DNA from: Volvox africanus
Lineage: Eukaryota; Chlorophyta; Chlorophyceae; Chlamydomonadales; Volvocaceae
Direction: 5' to 3'
Assembly (NCBI GenBank): GCA_030268105.1
Contig: BSDZ01000094.1
Coordinates: 2,232,501 to 2,296,500, forward strand
DNA length: 64,000 nucleotides
Below are positions 43,640 to 52,816 of this stretch, piece by piece. The notes beneath the pieces were generated by a model. That model did not search any database. It was not told the origin of the DNA and worked only from the letters and a program-made list of their open reading frames with translations. Positions within the stretch are counted from its first letter, which is position 1, and every line of letters begins with the position of its first letter. The translations under genes were made by a program, and so were the position numbers.

Positions 43640-46515
43640 AGAGATCATTGGGTCTGCGTGGCACGTAGACGAGCTTCCTCTAATAGGGGCTTCATTTCTG
43701 GCAAGAAATTACGCGTCGGCTCCCAAGAGTTATGCTCGCTAGAATAGCCAGTCCACTTGACCAGATACTCGTGCACTTCCCGCTTTCGTCGTTGTCGACC
43801 TATACAATGAACCCGATAATCCAGTATCCGCTCCCATCATACACATTTTGCTTGCCTGCGATCCAGGTCTCGGGACCGGGGTCCATTACTGCGGGGGCTT
43901 CGGTGTTGTTTGTGACAGTCGCTGTGTCGCAATATGGACGGACGAGTAAAATAGGAAACGTGGGGTGGATATTCATGTCAGAGGGTAGAGATAGCTCCAC
44001 AGCTACATTCCCTACCATGCGAACAACGGAATATGGGCCAATCCAGCGAGGTAGTAATTTTCGGGAACCGTCGGCGAGCGAACGCAAATTCTTAGTGCTC
44101 AGTAATACCATCTGTCCCGCCGAAAATGTTACGTCTCGTTTGGATTTGTTATAGTAGTCCATCGTCCGTTGTTGTGCCGCGTCCAAGCATGCCTTTGCAT
44201 CTGTCATGCGGGATAGAAACGACTTCGCAAAGGTTTTAGCCGCCGGGATATTTATCTCCAATTCTCGCCACACGGGTAGTGCAGGATGGAATCCATAATT
44301 CAGAAAGAAAGGGCTTTGACCTGTTGCGTGGTTAACAGCGTTGTTAAGCGCAAATTCTGCCGAAGTTAGAAACGTATCCCAAACAGAGGGTGTGCATCCC
44401 GCGAAATTCCTTAACATATCGCCCAACATGCGATTTGTGCGTTCGGTTTGCCCATCGGATTGCGGATGATATGCTGTGCTCAAATGAACGCGCATACCAA
44501 CGAGTTCCCAAAACTTAGATGTGAATTGACCGCCGCAATCAGATATCACATTTTTAGGAACGCCATGCAATCGGACCACGTTATCGAAAAATAATCGTGC
44601 TGTTTGCTCAGCGGTGCAAGACGAGTTGCAGGGGGCCAAGTGAACCATCTTGGTCAAGCGATCGACCATAACTGTCGTATCCCCCCTCAGTTTTGGGCAG
44701 TGTGACTACAAAGTCCATTGAAACACTTTCCCAAGGGGCATCTGGTATAGGTAAAGGTTGTAATAAACCCTGGCCCTTACCAGATAGTGCTTTGTTGCGC
44801 TGATATAAACTGCACCTTTGCACGAAGTTTTCCGCATCCTTCACCACGCGCGGCCACCAAAACGAGCGCCGTACTAGCTCTGCCAATCACGTGCTTCCAG
44901 GATGTCCTGCTAACGGGTCCTCATGGAACCGAGCAAGAATATCGTAGCGTAAAGCGTCGTCGTTCGGCATGATGATTTGCGTGGTCGAACCATCCATCCG
45001 CAGCCACAAGTCGTTGCGCTTGTGCAAATGTTCCACATTACTTGGCGAAGCAAACAATGGATTCATTCATACGCCATCTTGAGTCGTTGCACGAGGTCCG
45101 CTGCTATCGGCACCTCCTGACTGCACGAACGAGTAACCGGTGCTGCCAGGATTGCAGCGTGTAACGATGGATGTCGACTGAGGGCGTCAGCAATATTAAT
45201 TCTGCCAGCGATATACTCCCATGTACAGTCGAAACGAGATAGATACTCCATCCACCGGGCTTGTCGTCAGTTGAGCGTGGGGACACTCTGTAAGAATGTC
45301 AGCGGTTTATGATCGGTCTTCAATGTAAAAGGACGGCCTTCGAGGTAACAACGCCATTCCCTTAAAGCATGTAGAACTGCCAACAGCTCCTGCTCTCCGG
45401 TCGTGTATCGGGTCTCCGCACCCGAGAATTTCTTACTCGTGAAGGTGATCGGTCATCCTTCCTGCAACAATACAGCGCCGCTTCCATGCAGGGAAGCATC
45501 TGATATTACTTCAACATGAAACGGCAACGAGTAATCAGGGAAAGAGAGGGTCACGTCGTTGGCGACAATTCACTTGAGCTCTTCGAATGCCCGCTGGCAC
45601 GCGGGTGTCCAAGTCTCGAGAGAAGCAAAACCTCCTTTCTTCGTCAGATTTGTAAGTGGGGCCGCAATAATGGAGTATTTGTTAATAAACTTACGGAAGT
45701 AGTTGGTCAAAACTAAGAACTGGCGTAGTTCGGTGAGGTTCTGAGGCGCGGGTCATTCGCGAACCACAGCTACCTTCTGTGAGTCCATCCTTATTCCAGT
45801 GGCCGACACGATGTGGCCCAAATACTCCACCTGAGGCTGCGCCCAAAAACACTTGGTGCGTTTAGCAAACAATTGCTCCCGCTTCATCACCTCAAGCACG
45901 AGCTCGAGATGCTTCAGGTGCTCCTCGCGCGTCTTGGATTATATTAAAATATCGTCCAAATAACAAACGACGGACCTGTCGATATACGGTCTGAACATGC
46001 GATCCGTCACTGCTTGAAATGTGGCGGCGCATTAGTAAGTCCAAACGATAAGACCGTGTACTCGAAGTGACCAAAGGGGGTCCAGAAAGCGGTTTTCGGA
46101 ATATCAGAAGCAGCAATGCGTATCTGATTATACCCTTGTTGAAGGTCAATCGAGGAAAAATAAGTTGAGCCCTTCAGCTTCTCAAGCAGGTCATCAACGC
46201 GCGGCAAAGGGTAGCGATTTTTAATCGTAGTCGCATTCAAGCCCCGATAATCAATGCACTTGCGCAACGTCCCATCCTTCTTACCGACAAACAATATCGG
46301 TGCAGAAGATGGCGATGTGCAGGGCTGACTCATATCCCTTGCGAGCAGATCCCCCACCTGCCGCTTCATCCGCTCAATTTTGGCAGCTTAACCTGTACAT
46401 AGGCTGTGAAACGGGTTGTGCTCGAGCACAAGAGGGATCGTATAGTCAGCAGGTAACATAGGTGGGAGCCCCAGGATGACAAATGCATCAGTAAAATTTG
46501 GCAATAGAGGGGGCT
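43640..46515 (-). pseudogene. Chromovirus pol, element F (RT, RNase H, integrase, chromodomain), broken
   Basis: In minus-strand order: RT 46410-45720 ([43 protein letters not shown] and LDDILI); RNase H 45716-45063 (ISDASLHGSGAVLLQEG, TDHKPLTF, INIADALSRHP); integrase 44886-43800 (MDFVVTLPKTEGG, VISDCGGQFTSKFWE, DGQTERTNR); then a chromodomain in a shifted frame to about 43640. Lesions include a frameshift after the RT NAP motif near 46030, several stops in RT/RNase H, and a shift after EGGYDS near 44680. A zinc-ligand change gives CSLYQRN for CSLCQRN, and another shift lies before the chromodomain. It ends at 46515 where P1 is inserted. The 5' part of the same element is probably element D (58203-59729). 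Confidence 0.87.
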
Positions 46516-47026
46516 TGTCATGCACCGTTGAAGGCGTGACAATTCTGGTAAAAGAGCAGTTAGGAAACGACAGTTCCGACAGCTGCTGATTCGCGTGAAT
46601 GACAGTTGGTCGTTGCTGGATCCAAGAGCCGTACGTTTCAGTGATCTCTTGCTGTTACCTAAGGCGAAGACTTCCCGTTGGAAGCGCTTCGCCTGGTCAC
46701 AATATAGACTGTTCGGAATTGAGCCATTGTAACAATAATATATACAGACTCTTACAGTAGTTCACATTCCGCACATCTGCCCAGGCCGCCAATAGATCAG
46801 CCTAATAAAAGGCACTATCAGGACTGATCACCCTGATTAGCTGCCAATGGAACTCCGCGACGGAGCTTGGAGGAGTAGGTGACTGCGCGGCGTGACGCCC
46901 CATCACCGACAGAGCTAGGAACAGGTAGCGCAGTCTCGCCTCAGGGCCGGGCTGTGAGGCCAGTGTCTAGTGTAGTTGCCCGAGCTACAGCTAGCACACT
47001 GCTGCGCCAGCCTCACATACACCCAC
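46516..47026 (+). repeat. 5' LTR of P1 (minimum extent)
   Basis: Starts TGTCATGCACCG at the break in element F. This extent is what is shared with the 3' LTR; the true end may lie further right (CTTCAACA at 47272-47279 is one candidate), because the 3' copy is truncated. No classical TGG primer site was found near either position. Confidence 0.75.
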
Positions 47027-47302
47027 TACCAGGCAAAGCCAAGCCATCGTGTCCTCACGTGAACGGGCTCGGGCTTCAGGCGTTTGTGTGGAGCTGCAGA
47101 TCTACACATTCCGCTTCTTTCTTCGGACAGCATCTACACCGCGACGGTAGGAGCACGTGACGCCTCCGGGTGCTTCCGATATCTAGGGACTTGGCCAGTC
47201 TCATCACCGCGACGGCAAGCGCGCCTCTACGGTGTCGCTAACCTTGGGTCATCATCCTGAGGAATTCTTTTCTTCAACACCTAGTAACGAAGTTCCCTGC
47301 GC

Positions 47303-47611
47303 ATGGACACGAGACGGACATCTGCGGGGACGAGTGAGAATGGTTTCGGCTCCGCACGCATGGAGCGTGAGCCGTCGCCCACAGACCCACGACAGTGGCG
47401 TCTCACACAAGGACATTGGCGCAGCAACACCCTAGCCGCCGAGGCCCATCTGGAAGCCGGCCATTACACTCCCCGCGGGACGGCATCGACCGGCGCCCAA
47501 ACAGCCTCGGGGGGATCCATCTCTTTTCGGCGGCCCTGCTCATCCGCAGGGAGGCCGCAGCCTTGTGTCGGTTGCGGCCCTCCAAGGCGCTGCCCCTGCG
47601 CCTCAGGGTAG
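47303..47611 (+). pseudogene. Original gag N-terminus of P1, interrupted
   Basis: ATG at 47303 (MDTRRTSAGTSENGFG) opens a 102-codon frame whose middle (PSPTDPRQWRLTQGHW) recurs in the gag frame after 47646. It is diverted after SISFRRP by a 113-bp piece copied from pol and stops at 47609-47611. It is the natural gag start, split off by the chimera. Confidence 0.6.
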
Positions 47612-47800
47612 GGACAGGGGAAGTTTTAGGATTGAATACCGTGTAGAGCGTGAGCCATCACCCACGGACCCACGACAGTGGCGTCTCACACAAGGACACT
47701 GGCGCAGCAACGCCCTAGCCGCCGGGGCCCGTCTGGAAGCCGGCTACACTCCCCGCGGGACGGCATCGACCGGAGCCCCAACAGCCTCGGGGGGATCCAT
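47361..47800 (+). repeat. Chimeric tandem duplication in the P1 leader
   Basis: The segment starting GAGCGTGAGCCGTCGCC (47364) recurs at about 47646 (GAGCGTGAGCCATCACC). Between the copies, 47528-47640 matches pol positions 53811-53923. The left join is the same one that created the deletion in P2. Confidence 0.8.
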
Positions 47801-50800
47801 CTCTTTTCGGCGCCCTGGCTCTGACACGGAGGCCTCGCCCAGCCCACGCCTGGACGGCCCGCCGGCGCGCCTTTTCCTCTCGGGGCTGCGGGGAGCTGGC
47901 ATCCCTGGTAGCCGCGCCCCTTCCTCGGGCAGATCCGTCTCTCCCGTGCTCTCCGAAGGTGGGTGGCGAGGCGTGTCTGCAAGCGCTGGTTGGGATGCTC
48001 GCTCTGGGCCCCAGGGGCCACCTTCCCCCCCCAGGGCGGGCGACCGCGCCGTCGCCGCGGGCGGTCATGGCAGCGGTGGCGGTGACGGCGCAGAAGCAGC
48101 GCTCGGCGGCGCTGACGCCCCAAGCTGGGACCCATGGGGCGGTTTCTGGGGTGCTCCCCCTGCGGAGCACCCCGCCTGGGACCATGATGGACACCGAGGC
48201 CGCCGTTTTGTACCATCGGGCGGTGGAGATGATGGAGTGCTGACGCCCGCCACTGAGTATCATTCCATGTTGGGGGATGGACCGGGAGGGTCTGGGCCAC
48301 CAACGCGCTCACTTAGGCGGGGTGTGCGAACTGAGGGGGTCCTATCAGGGAGGCAAGGCTTAGGGGGTGCTTCGCATATGGGAGCTGTCCCACTGCCAGC
48401 CGAGGCGGATCAGCGGCAGCCTAGGGCGCCAGCACCACTTGAGGCCCCGTGCTGGGAGTCAATGCACTTCACCACTGATGCATTTGCCCCGCCAGACCCG
48501 CTTCCGCCCCCTGTGCTTTGGTCGCTCGCACAAGTGGACTATGTCGCTATGGCTGTTGAGCGCCGGTACTCCCTCCGTGGCATATTAGCGCACTCTCTCC
48601 TGTCTCAGATAGGGGAGACACCAGACTCGGGCACGCTGCGGTGCGCTCCCAGCAGCTCCGACGCGGACCCGCCTGTCTGGACCGCAACCCATCTCATGTC
48701 GTTCCTCCCCGCCGTTGCCCGCTTTCTTGACTGCCCCGTGCAGATGGTCCGCTGGGAGGAGCTTTATGCGAGCCTGGAGGACAGGCTGCAGCCGCGCCCG
48801 CCGCCTGCCCCGCTGCAGCCCGGCAGGCCGCCGCTGCAGCCGCGACCGCCCCGCTACCCGGCTCCTGCACCCCCCTCAGCGGGTCCGGCGGCGGTTGCTC
48901 CTGCCGCGCCGGTGGCCTCCGCCTCATATGCCCCGGGCACGCCCCCGCCCGATCCTCCTCAGCCTCCACGCGGGCCGCCTGGGTACCCGCCGGGCGAGCC
49001 ACCCGCTCCACTTCCGCCCCACTCCACTCCACCACCTCCGATCCACCCGGCTCTGGGCTCGCCTGATGAGTGCTCCGCGCCCCATGCCACTGGCGTCGTG
49101 AACCTTGTGGGCGACCCGCAGCCCCGCCAGCCCGGCTGCATCGTGGCGCCCATCTCGCCACACTGGATACCTATGAAAGGCGCTAGGGACTACGCACGGG
49201 CCTACGACGGGGCATCCGATGGTTTCACGGCCTTTAAGTCCCATGCGCTGAGCTATGCTGAATGCGCCCTGTACCCGCTGACCCACGAGAAGCGACAGGG
49301 TGCTGACTACTCGGAGGTCCTGCGCAAGTTGGTCTCTGACTTTCTTCCTGTCAACACGCCCCTCCGGAGCACATACACTCCTGAGGAGCTGGGCCGCGTG
49401 GTGGATCGTCACTACGCGCACTACATCACACATGGTGGGGTGCATGCGGATTACCGGGGGCAGCGGGCTGCCGGAGGCGGCCAGGACCTCATCGCGTTCT
49501 GGCTAAAGGAGGTGCAGGCGCGTGTTCTCCCGAATGCGCAACGCCTGCAAAAGGACTTCGACCAGTGGGCCTACCCCACCGGCGTGGAGCCCAACCTTGC
49601 GGTCCAGGGCTTCAATAACAAGTTTGACCAGCTGGACGCCCAGCTGTACCCGGAGGTCCGCAAGGCCCAACGGTTCTTCGACGCTGCGATTGCAGCACTT
49701 GCGGGGCATGACTTCCTGGTCCGGCGCAAGGAGGACATTCTCACGGAGGACAAATGGAATGCGCTGACGATGGAGCAAGCTCTGCGGTTCCTAAACGCCA
49801 TGGTCAACGCCAAGGGTTCGGAGGGCCTGCTGCCACGCAGCACAGGTGGCACTGGCGGCGGGGGATCGTGGGGCAATGCTGGCGGTGGAGTTGCCAGCAG
49901 TGCTGGTGGCACCACCGCCGGTGGCAGTGGCGGCGGTGGTGGCAGTCGCAACAAGATCATCACGGTGCCTGCGCACGTGCTAGCGCCCGCCAATGGCAAG
50001 GGTGGAAAAGCAGGCGGTGGCGGCGGCAGCCCGCCCACCCCACCTGAGGGGAGCGGTGTCAGCACCGAGGCTGCCGCCAAAGCCGACTTTGTCTGCCGTG
50101 AAGGTCAGTGGCAGGCGCATCAGCACAAGACTTGTAGGTTGCATGTCCTCGCACGGACGCCGCACACCCAGGCGGCGTGCAAGGTCTCGGCATCACGGAT
50201 CTCTACAGACCCCCAGGGGTTGTTCCGTGACATGTGCCGCAAGTTACAGGAGGCGCAGCAGACGGGACAGGTGCCGCGGGATCTCTCTGGCAGCGTCGTG
50301 CAGGCGCAGCAGTTCTTGGCTCGGGCGGCGGCGCCCTCCATGACAGTCACGATTGAACAGGCGCAGCTCCAGCGCATTGAGGACACACTCCAGAGCGTCC
50401 TCGCCATGCAGCAGCTCCCATCCTCGGCCGTCTCAGAGGTCGCCGCGCCCGTGCAACCTGCAGCCCTAGCTTGGCGCCCCCCTGCGCCACCTGTCCCTCT
50501 GGCCGCCCCCTCCATCGCCCCCTCACACGTCACGGCCACCGGGGTCCATGCCGGCCCGCCAGCCGCTGTCTACCGGCCCACACACACACCAGTACAGTCA
50601 CCACTGATGCCGCCTCCACCTCCACACACGCACCCGCCCCGGCAACCGGGCACTTGGCCACTCAATGCCGTCGCCCCTGCCGGCTCCTCTGCGCCCGGCG
50701 ACGCTGCAGTGATGCCCTCCCCGGCCATCCCAATGCCTTTTGCCGGGTACTCCGTCTTCCCCATCGGCGCCACAGTCGGGGAACGCATGCCCATGGGATT

Positions 50801-51296
50801 TCCTCAACTCCCCCGGGCTGCCGTGGCGGGGGCAGCGGAGGTGGCTCATGCTCTTCGCCCAGCCACGCCCCCAGGTGCTGGCGATGCAACGGCCGTGGCG
50901 ACGATCCCAGACCCCAGGTCCGAGCTAAGACCCGACAATTCCAGACTGGATGATATTCAAGGCTGGCTGTTGGCGGCCCTTGCTGGCCTGCACTCCTTTC
51001 GCCGCAGGGGGCTGCCTTCAGCCGCGCTGCCGCCGCCGTATGCCTCACCGGTGGCCGCAGCGGTCTCACACTCAAGTGCAGCGGCCCTCTGTGCGTGGCT
51101 GCCCCACTGCCGTACCTTCAGCAGAACTCAGCCGCGGAGGGACTGCTGGTGGAAGGGCAGCTACCATCGCAGGTGTTGGTGGACACTGGCAGCGCAGTGG
51201 TCCTTGTTGCGCAGCGGCTGGCGGATCGTCTTGAGCTGCAGCTTGACCCAGACGGTGAGTTTGCGGTTACCACCGCCGCTGGCCGTTCACACCTGA
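47565..51296 (+). CDS. Gag-like polyprotein of P1 (1243 codons)
   Basis: The start shown is an ATG inside the copied pol piece, so the real N-terminus is the frame at 47303. Residues 230-500 are very rich in Pro, Gly and Ala. A structured region at about 530-760 (WIPMKGARDYARAYDG, YPLTHEKRQGADYSEVLRKL, FDQLDAQLYPEVRKAQRFFD) resembles a capsid-type helical domain by position and composition. Gly-rich spacers follow, then a Cys/His cluster (FVCREGQWQAHQHKTCRLH) that may be a zinc-binding nucleic-acid module but is not a standard CCHC knuckle. The next frame (protease) overlaps by 202 nt in the -1 frame, suggesting -1 frameshifting; no clear heptameric slippery site was found. Assignment as gag rests on position, not on recognised homology. 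Confidence 0.65.
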   Translation: MSVAALQGAAPAPQGRDRGSFRIEYRVEREPSPTDPRQWRLTQGHWRSNALAAGARLEAGYTPRGTASTGAPTASGGSISFRRPGSDTEASPSPRLDGPPARLFLSGLRGAGIPGSRAPSSGRSVSPVLSEGGWRGVSASAGWDARSGPQGPPSPPRAGDRAVAAGGHGSGGGDGAEAALGGADAPSWDPWGGFWGAPPAEHPAWDHDGHRGRRFVPSGGGDDGVLTPATEYHSMLGDGPGGSGPPTRSLRRGVRTEGVLSGRQGLGGASHMGAVPLPAEADQRQPRAPAPLEAPCWESMHFTTDAFAPPDPLPPPVLWSLAQVDYVAMAVERRYSLRGILAHSLLSQIGETPDSGTLRCAPSSSDADPPVWTATHLMSFLPAVARFLDCPVQMVRWEELYASLEDRLQPRPPPAPLQPGRPPLQPRPPRYPAPAPPSAGPAAVAPAAPVASASYAPGTPPPDPPQPPRGPPGYPPGEPPAPLPPHSTPPPPIHPALGSPDECSAPHATGVVNLVGDPQPRQPGCIVAPISPHWIPMKGARDYARAYDGASDGFTAFKSHALSYAECALYPLTHEKRQGADYSEVLRKLVSDFLPVNTPLRSTYTPEELGRVVDRHYAHYITHGGVHADYRGQRAAGGGQDLIAFWLKEVQARVLPNAQRLQKDFDQWAYPTGVEPNLAVQGFNNKFDQLDAQLYPEVRKAQRFFDAAIAALAGHDFLVRRKEDILTEDKWNALTMEQALRFLNAMVNAKGSEGLLPRSTGGTGGGGSWGNAGGGVASSAGGTTAGGSGGGGGSRNKIITVPAHVLAPANGKGGKAGGGGGSPPTPPEGSGVSTEAAAKADFVCREGQWQAHQHKTCRLHVLARTPHTQAACKVSASRISTDPQGLFRDMCRKLQEAQQTGQVPRDLSGSVVQAQQFLARAAAPSMTVTIEQAQLQRIEDTLQSVLAMQQLPSSAVSEVAAPVQPAALAWRPPAPPVPLAAPSIAPSHVTATGVHAGPPAAVYRPTHTPVQSPLMPPPPPHTHPPRQPGTWPLNAVAPAGSSAPGDAAVMPSPAIPMPFAGYSVFPIGATVGERMPMGFPQLPRAAVAGAAEVAHALRPATPPGAGDATAVATIPDPRSELRPDNSRLDDIQGWLLAALAGLHSFRRRGLPSAALPPPYASPVAAAVSHSSAAALCAWLPHCRTFSRTQPRRDCWWKGSYHRRCWWTLAAQWSLLRSGWRIVLSCSLTQTVSLRLPPPLAVHT

Positions 51297-51610
51297 AGGG
51301 CTTGGTCGCTGGGGGGCTCCATGTGGTGTTTCGCGCCGGCACGCCTGACACGTTTGCTGCCAACGTCCCAGCACTAGTGGTGGCCGATGCGGGCGCGGAG
51401 GCGTTTGAACTGCTGCTGGGTATGCCTGCGCTGGGCCCACATCAGTGCTACCTGGATATGGAGGAAGGACGTGAGCATTTACGGCTGCGGCCACCGGGCC
51501 GCGACCCTATCGACCTCCCGGTCGTCGTACGGTGGCCCGCGTTAGTGGAACCCCCGTCGTCTGCTTATCTACAGCCGCCCCCAACTGGTGAGGGCGGCTG
51601 GTCATCATGA
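51095..51610 (+). CDS. Aspartic protease of P1
   Basis: SQVLVDTGSAVVLVAQRLAD holds the DTG active-site triplet of retroviral-type aspartic proteases at about residues 30-32. FELLLGMPALGPHQCYLD matches the second conserved block (hydrophobic-hydrophobic-G). It would cleave the polyprotein. The frame is -1 relative to gag and the same as RT, from which it is separated by TGA at 51608-51610. An alternative frame just after that stop (MSAPALAAGRHYPVADPL) also looks coding, so a pair of small indels near 51600 and 51680 may have created the stop. Confidence 0.85.
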   Translation: MAAPLPYLQQNSAAEGLLVEGQLPSQVLVDTGSAVVLVAQRLADRLELQLDPDGEFAVTTAAGRSHLKGLVAGGLHVVFRAGTPDTFAANVPALVVADAGAEAFELLLGMPALGPHQCYLDMEEGREHLRLRPPGRDPIDLPVVVRWPALVEPPSSAYLQPPPTGEGGWSS

Positions 51611-52780
51611 GTGCCCCGGCACTTGCGGCGGGGCGCCACTACCCCGTCGCTGACCCGCTGCTGCCGCTCATCGACGACAGATGACAACGATGGTTTTCTG
51701 GAGCCGGCAGATTTTACACCAGAAGGGCGGCGCACACTCCCGCCCGAGGCCAAGTTCACGGTCACCGCTGGCAGGTGGTTGCTGTGCGACCGCCCGGACA
51801 TGCCGCCGGAGCTGGCCGCGCAGTTTAAGGAATTGGTGGATCAGTACAACGGCGTTTTCGCCCGCAGCATGGCGGATCTAGGAGAGTATTGCGGTGACGT
51901 GGGCCCTGCCCGCATCGAGCTTGCTCATCAGCGCCCCATCTACCAGCGGCCCCGTTCCCACAGTCAGGAGGAGTACGCCGCTATGGACGCGGCCTGCCAG
52001 GAGCTGCTGGATGCCGGGATCATCGAAGAGAGCCGCTCCAGCCAGTACGCCATGAACTCCACCCTGCCGCCCAAGCGGTCGGTGGATGGTACCTGGACTC
52101 AGCGGCTGTTTTGTCAGGACGCACGGGAGCTCAATGCTGCCACTCTGCCCGACCTGCACCTGTCGCCGCTGCCGGAGCAGCTGTTTCAGCAGGTGGGGGA
52201 CTCGCTGTGGCTTACCAAGATGGACTGCCGGGCTGCCTTCCTGCAGATTCCGCTGGCACCTGAGCATCGGGAGCGTACTAGCTTCTGGTGGCGACGGCGG
52301 CTGATGCAGTACAGGCGTCTGGTGTACGGCCTGCGGAACGCCACAGCACACTTCCAGCGTGTCCTGGACCACGCCATTCGCCAATACGGTTTGGAGCATT
52401 TTGTCGCCTGCTACGTCGACGACCTGCTTGTCTTCAGTAGCACGGCGGAGGAGCATCTGGAGCACCTGGAGCGTGTGTTTGCCATGCTGCGGGACATCGG
52501 CATCAAGTTACACCCGGAGAAAACCCTCGTCGCGGGCGACTCGGTTGAATTCCTGGGTTTCATGGTCTCGGCGCGTGGCCTGTCCCCTACCCGCGCCAAG
52601 GTGGAGGCACTGCTGGCGTTGGAGCCGCCCACGTCCTCTGCTGGTGTGCGGCGGCTGCTGGGCATGTTCTCGTACTACCGGGGGCTTGTCCCGCATTTTG
52701 CCCACATCACCGCGCCCCTCAACCCGCTCACCAGTACCAAGTACGTGTGGCACGTGGAATCGTGGGGTCCGGAACAGTAG
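51611..52780 (+). CDS. Reverse transcriptase of P1
   Basis: Ty3/gypsy-type RT, about 370 residues. Motifs in order: AACQELLDAGIIEESRSSQY, LFCQDARELNAATLPDLHLS, LWLTKMDCRAAFLQIPLAPE (first catalytic Asp in KMDCR), YGLRNATAHFQRVLD, then CYVDDLLVFS (YVDD) and FLGFMVSARGLSPTRAK. The frame ends at TAG 52778-52780 between SWGPEQ and AALDELKR, exactly in frame with RNase H. This is most simply a CAG-to-TAG point change. There is no true start codon at 51611; RT is normally made as part of pol. Confidence 0.92.
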   Translation: MPRHLRRGATTPSLTRCCRSSTTDDNDGFLEPADFTPEGRRTLPPEAKFTVTAGRWLLCDRPDMPPELAAQFKELVDQYNGVFARSMADLGEYCGDVGPARIELAHQRPIYQRPRSHSQEEYAAMDAACQELLDAGIIEESRSSQYAMNSTLPPKRSVDGTWTQRLFCQDARELNAATLPDLHLSPLPEQLFQQVGDSLWLTKMDCRAAFLQIPLAPEHRERTSFWWRRRLMQYRRLVYGLRNATAHFQRVLDHAIRQYGLEHFVACYVDDLLVFSSTAEEHLEHLERVFAMLRDIGIKLHPEKTLVAGDSVEFLGFMVSARGLSPTRAKVEALLALEPPTSSAGVRRLLGMFSYYRGLVPHFAHITAPLNPLTSTKYVWHVESWGPEQ

Positions 52781-52816
52781 GCGGCACTTGACGAGCTTAA
52801 GCGCATCTACACACAG

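Noticed and set aside
49850..50080. Glycine-rich repeat in P1 gag as a separate gene
   Set aside because: It is in frame with the rest of gag and acts as a low-complexity spacer.
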